Positions 6,984-9,499 of a DNA stretch of 9,499 bases are shown one piece after another. The stretch spans positions 1 to 9,499 of the forward strand of contig CALGGX010000055.1 of assembly GCA_937916025.1 (NCBI GenBank), read 5' to 3'. Position 1 is the first letter of the stretch, and every line of letters starts with the position of its first letter. This DNA comes from an uncultured Selenomonadales bacterium (GTDB lineage: Bacteria; Bacillota_C; Negativicutes; Selenomonadales; Selenomonadaceae). The position numbers and the translations under genes are program-made. Below the pieces are notes generated by a model that worked only from the letters and a program-made list of their open reading frames with translations, was not told the DNA's origin and ran no database searches.

Positions 6984-7676
6984 TCAATCGAGCTCGTTGG
7001 CATCCTTCGGAACATGCGCGAGTACTTTTTTGCCGCTGAACATGCTCGAAACTTCGCTCTCGCCTTCCATGAACTCCGCGCGGAGCACCATGTAGAAATG
7101 CCCGATTGCAAAGACAATTATCAGCCAGGCGACGTAATGATGAATGTAATGCGCCATCATTTCCGAGCCGACGAGCGTATTTACCAAGCCGAAAAACAGT
7201 CCGCCGAATGACGACGGATTTGCCATCAGATACATCGCGAAGCCCGTCAGAATTTCAATCAAAACCATGACGTAAAGTCCGGCGTAAGAGGCACGCGCGA
7301 GCGGATTGCGCAAGAACGGCGCGTGATGCGGCTTCAACAGCATGTAATGCAGGGCGACTTCAACCGTTTCGCTGTAGAAATGTCCTTCCCAAAAGCGCGG
7401 AAACAGCCGATCGCCTTTGTTGATGATGAAACCGTAAATCCGAAGAATGAACGACGCGCAAAACAGGAACGCGACGACGAAATGAATATCTCGGATCAAA
7501 TCCATCGACAGCATGGTGTAGTTCGGCTCCGTCGCCGAAACCAACACCGGCTTTGTGATCAACAGTCCGGTTGCAAACAGTACCACGATCGAAACGACCA
7601 TTATCCAGTGAAATATCCGAAGAAACGGACTGAAGATGTAATATTCCTTTCGCTTGACATCTTTGACTGATTTCAT
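6984..7676 (-). CDS. hyaC: Ni/Fe-hydrogenase b-type cytochrome subunit (HyaC/CybH type)
   Basis: A 230-residue membrane cytochrome that anchors the periplasmic NiFe hydrogenase and passes electrons from H2 to the quinone pool. Four to five membrane segments are visible. Likely haem-binding histidines are H23 (FLRIFHW), H65 (RDIHF), H176/H179/H180 (MMAHYIHHYVAW) and H193 (AIGHFYMV), as in the family. The start is the ATG at 7676: GGAGGTGA (7688-7681) lies four bases before it, and MKSVKDVKRKEYYIFSPFLRIFHW is a normal start. An in-frame extension to 7751 translates only the repeat element (NYELRIINYALH) and is rejected. It lies 98 bases downstream of the large-subunit gene, as in hyaABC operons, with a hairpin repeat in the gap. 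No hydrogenase maturation genes follow; the next gene is rpsT. Confidence 0.93.
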   Translation of the reverse strand: MKSVKDVKRKEYYIFSPFLRIFHWIMVVSIVVLFATGLLITKPVLVSATEPNYTMLSMDLIRDIHFVVAFLFCASFILRIYGFIINKGDRLFPRFWEGHFYSETVEVALHYMLLKPHHAPFLRNPLARASYAGLYVMVLIEILTGFAMYLMANPSSFGGLFFGLVNTLVGSEMMAHYIHHYVAWLIIVFAIGHFYMVLRAEFMEGESEVSSMFSGKKVLAHVPKDANELD

Positions 7677-7680
7677 TTTC

Positions 7681-7688
7681 TCACCTCC
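7681..7688 (-). promoter_or_regulatory. Ribosome binding site of the cytochrome gene
   Basis: GGAGGTGA read on the minus strand, an eight-base match to the anti-Shine-Dalgarno sequence, ends four bases before the ATG at 7676. It fixes the start and excludes the longer frame through the repeat. Confidence 0.9.
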
Positions 7689-7693
7689 AAAAT

Positions 7694-7773
7694 GCAATGC
7701 GTAATTAATAATTCGTAATTCGTAATTAAGAACCGAACCCCAATTACGCATTACGCATTACGCATTACGCATT
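7694..7773 (-). repeat. Heptad-repeat hairpin element, copy 2
   Basis: Read on the minus strand, four exact copies of AATGCGT (7773-7746) are followed by AATT, a short non-conserved centre (GGGGTTCGGTTCTT) and a right arm of 34 bases that differs from that of copy 1 at only three positions. The arms pair imperfectly in a seven-base phase. The element starts two bases after the stop codon of the hydrogenase gene and ends just before the ribosome binding site of the cytochrome gene. Relative to transcription it has the same orientation as copy 1. Confidence 0.85.
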
Positions 7774-7774
7774 A

Positions 7775-9205
7775 TCAATAGTGCGCGGTCGAGAAAGAAT
7801 TGATCTCCTCGCCTTTTGCATTGAACATATGCGTCGCGCAGGCCATGCACGGATCGAACGAGCGGATCACTCGCGCAATTTCGAGCGGCTTGTCGGCAAC
7901 CGCAACGTGAGTATCCATCATCGACAATTCATATGCGCCGTGTCCTGCCGTATCGTCGCGCGGACATGCATTCCACGTCGTCGGCACGATGCATTGATAA
8001 TTTGCCGTCTTGCCGTCTTCGATCACGATCCAATGGCTCAACGCGCCGCGCGGAGCATCATACAAGCCCACGCCCATGCATTTCTTCGGCCAACTCTCCG
8101 GATACCACTTCTCGTTATTGACGGTTTGAAGATCGCCGGTTTTCAAGTTCGCAATCAACTTGTCGAAGAAGAAGCGATTGATCTCGGCATTGAGATGCGC
8201 ATCGAGCGCGCGGCAAGCCGTCCGCCCGACCATCGTCGGCATCCAAACTTCAGCCGGTACGCCGAGCACGCCCGTAACCGCATTGATTTGATCGACCATG
8301 AATTTTTCTGCCCATGTCGGCTCCGGAAGCAGTCCGCGCATGAATTTCGTGTAGATGACGATGTATTTCGCGAGCGGTCCGACTTCGCAAAGGCGTCCGC
8401 GCCATTTCGGCGTCTTCAGCCATGAATACTTGCCGTTCTCGTTGAGCGTCTGCCACATCGTGCCGGTGCCTTCCTTCGGACCGGTGTATTTGTCTTTCGT
8501 GACGCCTTCCCACGGATGCAAATCGTCTTTGCCGCCCGTCGGATATTCGTACCACGCATGCTGAACGCTTTCGGTAAGCGCGTCGTCGCGAGTGAGATCG
8601 CTCGGAGAGAGCGGGTAAATCGTCGCCGCGTTGACTCCGCGCGCAAAGTCCTCGACGACCGCGTTGCTTCTGATCAACAAATTGTCGAAGAAATTGCCGT
8701 TTGAAGTGCCGGTATAACTGTCGAGCGGATACGAGCCGAATGAAAGGACGCGGGTTTTTGCAAGTCCGCCGCCGTCGACTTTGCCGGCTTTGACGTAGAT
8801 ATTTCCGATTGCAATCAGATCGGGCAGGTAGAAATTGTTGACGAGCGAGCGAGCCATGTTGATGGCGCGATCGACGATTGCGAGCCGCGCGGTGTTGACC
8901 GGCGCATTTCCGTCCGTAAGCGAGATCGCGCAGGGCATGCCGCCGACGACGTAATGCGGATGCGGGTTCTTGCCGCCGAATACGACATGCGGCGTGACAA
9001 GTTCGCGCTGCTTGTCCAGCATGGAGTTGAAACCGCCGATAGTATCTGATTCCAGGCCGTGCATCGAACCTGACTTATCGATAATCAGCACCAGATCGAG
9101 GTGATCATATTCCTTCTTGTCAGTTTCTGCGGCCTGACTTAGTGAAGTGCCAAGAAAAGCAATAAAACCTGCTAAAAACAGATTCTTAAGACAATGTTTT
9201 CTCAT
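7775..9205 (-). CDS. NiFe-hydrogenase large subunit (C-terminal two-thirds) joined to a VWA-domain N-terminus; probable chimera
   Basis: One open frame of 476 residues with two unrelated parts. Residues from about 69 to 476 are a group 1 membrane-bound hydrogenase large subunit (HyaB type): FGGKNPHPHYVVGG, PDLIAIGNIYVKAG, HPWEGVT, YSWLKTPKWRG, EVGPLAKY, APRGALSHW, YQCIVPTTWN and the C-terminal nickel motif DPCMACATH (451-459, Cys 453 and 456). After it, 17 residues (MFNAKGEE...) would be removed by the maturation protease. Residues 1-68 are a signal peptide (about 1-25, ending SQA) and the start of a von Willebrand A domain with LDLVLIIDKSGSM (metal-site DxSxS at 43-47) and DTIGGFNSMLDKQR. 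The hydrogenase N-terminus, with the RxCxxC nickel ligands, is missing, and the VWA domain is cut before its later metal ligands. The product could be neither a working hydrogenase nor a complete VWA protein. The ribosome binding site GGAG (9218-9215) and the ATG belong to the VWA part. Codon style changes at the join. Confidence 0.85.
   Translation of the reverse strand: MRKHCLKNLFLAGFIAFLGTSLSQAAETDKKEYDHLDLVLIIDKSGSMHGLESDTIGGFNSMLDKQRELVTPHVVFGGKNPHPHYVVGGMPCAISLTDGNAPVNTARLAIVDRAINMARSLVNNFYLPDLIAIGNIYVKAGKVDGGGLAKTRVLSFGSYPLDSYTGTSNGNFFDNLLIRSNAVVEDFARGVNAATIYPLSPSDLTRDDALTESVQHAWYEYPTGGKDDLHPWEGVTKDKYTGPKEGTGTMWQTLNENGKYSWLKTPKWRGRLCEVGPLAKYIVIYTKFMRGLLPEPTWAEKFMVDQINAVTGVLGVPAEVWMPTMVGRTACRALDAHLNAEINRFFFDKLIANLKTGDLQTVNNEKWYPESWPKKCMGVGLYDAPRGALSHWIVIEDGKTANYQCIVPTTWNACPRDDTAGHGAYELSMMDTHVAVADKPLEIARVIRSFDPCMACATHMFNAKGEEINSFSTAHY
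9002..9016 (-). other. Junction of VWA and hydrogenase sequence (probable assembly join)
   Basis: These 15 bases (GACAAGCAGCGCGAA on the minus strand, DKQRE) fit both families: VWA proteins of this type commonly have GFNSMLxKQ here, and hydrogenase large subunits can have a charged helix ending near (K/Q)REL before the FGGKNPHP region. Short sequence shared by two genes is where assemblers or template switching create false joins. The sequence to the right on + (9017-9499) has more AT-rich, TCA/ACT/CTG/AGT-type codons than the rest of the window. Confidence 0.7.
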
Positions 9206-9295
9206 AATTCAGTACTCCAATAAATTCCTGCAAGACAATTCTGCCACGAAAAAACTTATGGTAAATATATTAGCGCGCTGAATTGAGAGAAAGGT

Positions 9296-9499
9296 TCAGA
9301 TATTCTTTGGCAGAGGGAAAGGATGCATCTCTTTTTGTTCGCCAAGCAGAGAAACTCCAGTACCGCCGTTTTTCATCAGGTAGTCAACAATGCCCTTTAC
9401 CAGATACTCAGGGGCTGAAGCCCCGGAGCTGACACCGATGCAGGAGGCTTTTGCCAGCCATTCTTTCTTGATGAAGGAATAGTCTTCAATAAGATAGGC
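9296..9499 (-). CDS. ispH: 4-hydroxy-3-methylbut-2-enyl diphosphate reductase IspH, C-terminal end (partial)
   Basis: The last 67 codons and the TGA stop (9298-9296) of a gene that enters from the right edge. The translation AYLIEDYSFIKKEWLAKASC then continues with IGVSSGASAPEYLVKGIVDYL. This matches the end of IspH (LytB), where the GASAP serine helps bind the substrate diphosphate and the helix after it begins PExLV. IspH is the [4Fe-4S] enzyme that makes IPP and DMAPP in the last step of the MEP isoprenoid pathway. The three cluster cysteines lie upstream of the window. Codon use differs from genes at 1-9000. It lies 90 bases before the VWA start on the same strand, so it probably belongs to the same source as the VWA fragment. 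Confidence 0.87.
   Translation of the reverse strand, partial: AYLIEDYSFIKKEWLAKASCIGVSSGASAPEYLVKGIVDYLMKNGGTGVSLLGEQKEMHPFPLPKNI

Noticed and set aside
7677..7751. N-terminal extension of the cytochrome frame (RNWGSVLNYELRIINYALH)
   Set aside because: It is only the translation of the hairpin repeat. A strong ribosome binding site at 7681-7688 points to the ATG at 7676.
7781..8425. 214-codon open frame on the plus strand
   Set aside because: Antisense to the well-conserved hydrogenase large subunit; no recognisable motif or ribosome binding site.
8999..9205. A new defence or sensor protein made of VWA and hydrogenase domains
   Set aside because: Both domains are cut internally, key metal ligands of both are missing and base use changes at the join, so a chimera is more likely.

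Overview
The window looks like a piece of a chromosome from an anaerobic, outer-membrane-bearing bacterium. The best guess is a Gram-negative Firmicute (Negativicutes-like). LPS-type glycosyltransferases sit beside an Lrp-type regulator/aminotransferase pair of the AlaR-AlaT kind known from Bacillus, together with the anaerobic dicarboxylate antiporter DcuB and a membrane-bound uptake hydrogenase. The taxonomic placement is inference. Positions 1 to about 9000 share one style (many TCG, GCG, CCG and GTC codons). The last ~490 bases look different and are probably from another genome.

Left part, all on +: the end of a GT8 LPS glycosyltransferase (1-243) overlaps a DUF4422 glycosyltransferase (236-1048). 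Next come an 86-base heptad-repeat hairpin element, the site-2 protease rseP, an Lrp/AsnC regulator, an alanine-type aminotransferase and a GT87-like membrane glycosyltransferase. The last three overlap by 1-4 bases and look like one transcript. A tRNA-Arg(CCG) follows, with its promoter inside the end of the GT87-like gene and a terminator behind it.

Middle: dcuB (+) and rpsT (-) converge on a shared bidirectional terminator. rpsT has a strong promoter and a TTG start codon. Its promoter and the tRNA promoter have nearly the same sequence.

Right part, on -: a hydrogenase b-type cytochrome (hyaC type) lies downstream of the C-terminal two-thirds of the NiFe-hydrogenase large subunit. A second copy of the heptad-repeat hairpin lies between them. 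With DcuB, these genes fit H2-driven fumarate respiration. The large-subunit reading frame has no hydrogenase N-terminus. It begins instead with a signal peptide and the first part of a von Willebrand A domain, joined in frame at a short DKQRE-encoding stretch (9002-9016). Upstream of it is the end of ispH in a different codon style. The simplest reading is a chimeric assembly join at about 9002-9016, so the VWA-hydrogenase 'fusion' should not be taken as a new protein without read-level proof.

The most interesting real signal is the pair of hairpin elements (1033-1118 and 7694-7773). They have near-identical arms, unrelated centres and the same orientation relative to transcription. Each sits exactly between a stop codon and the next ribosome binding site.
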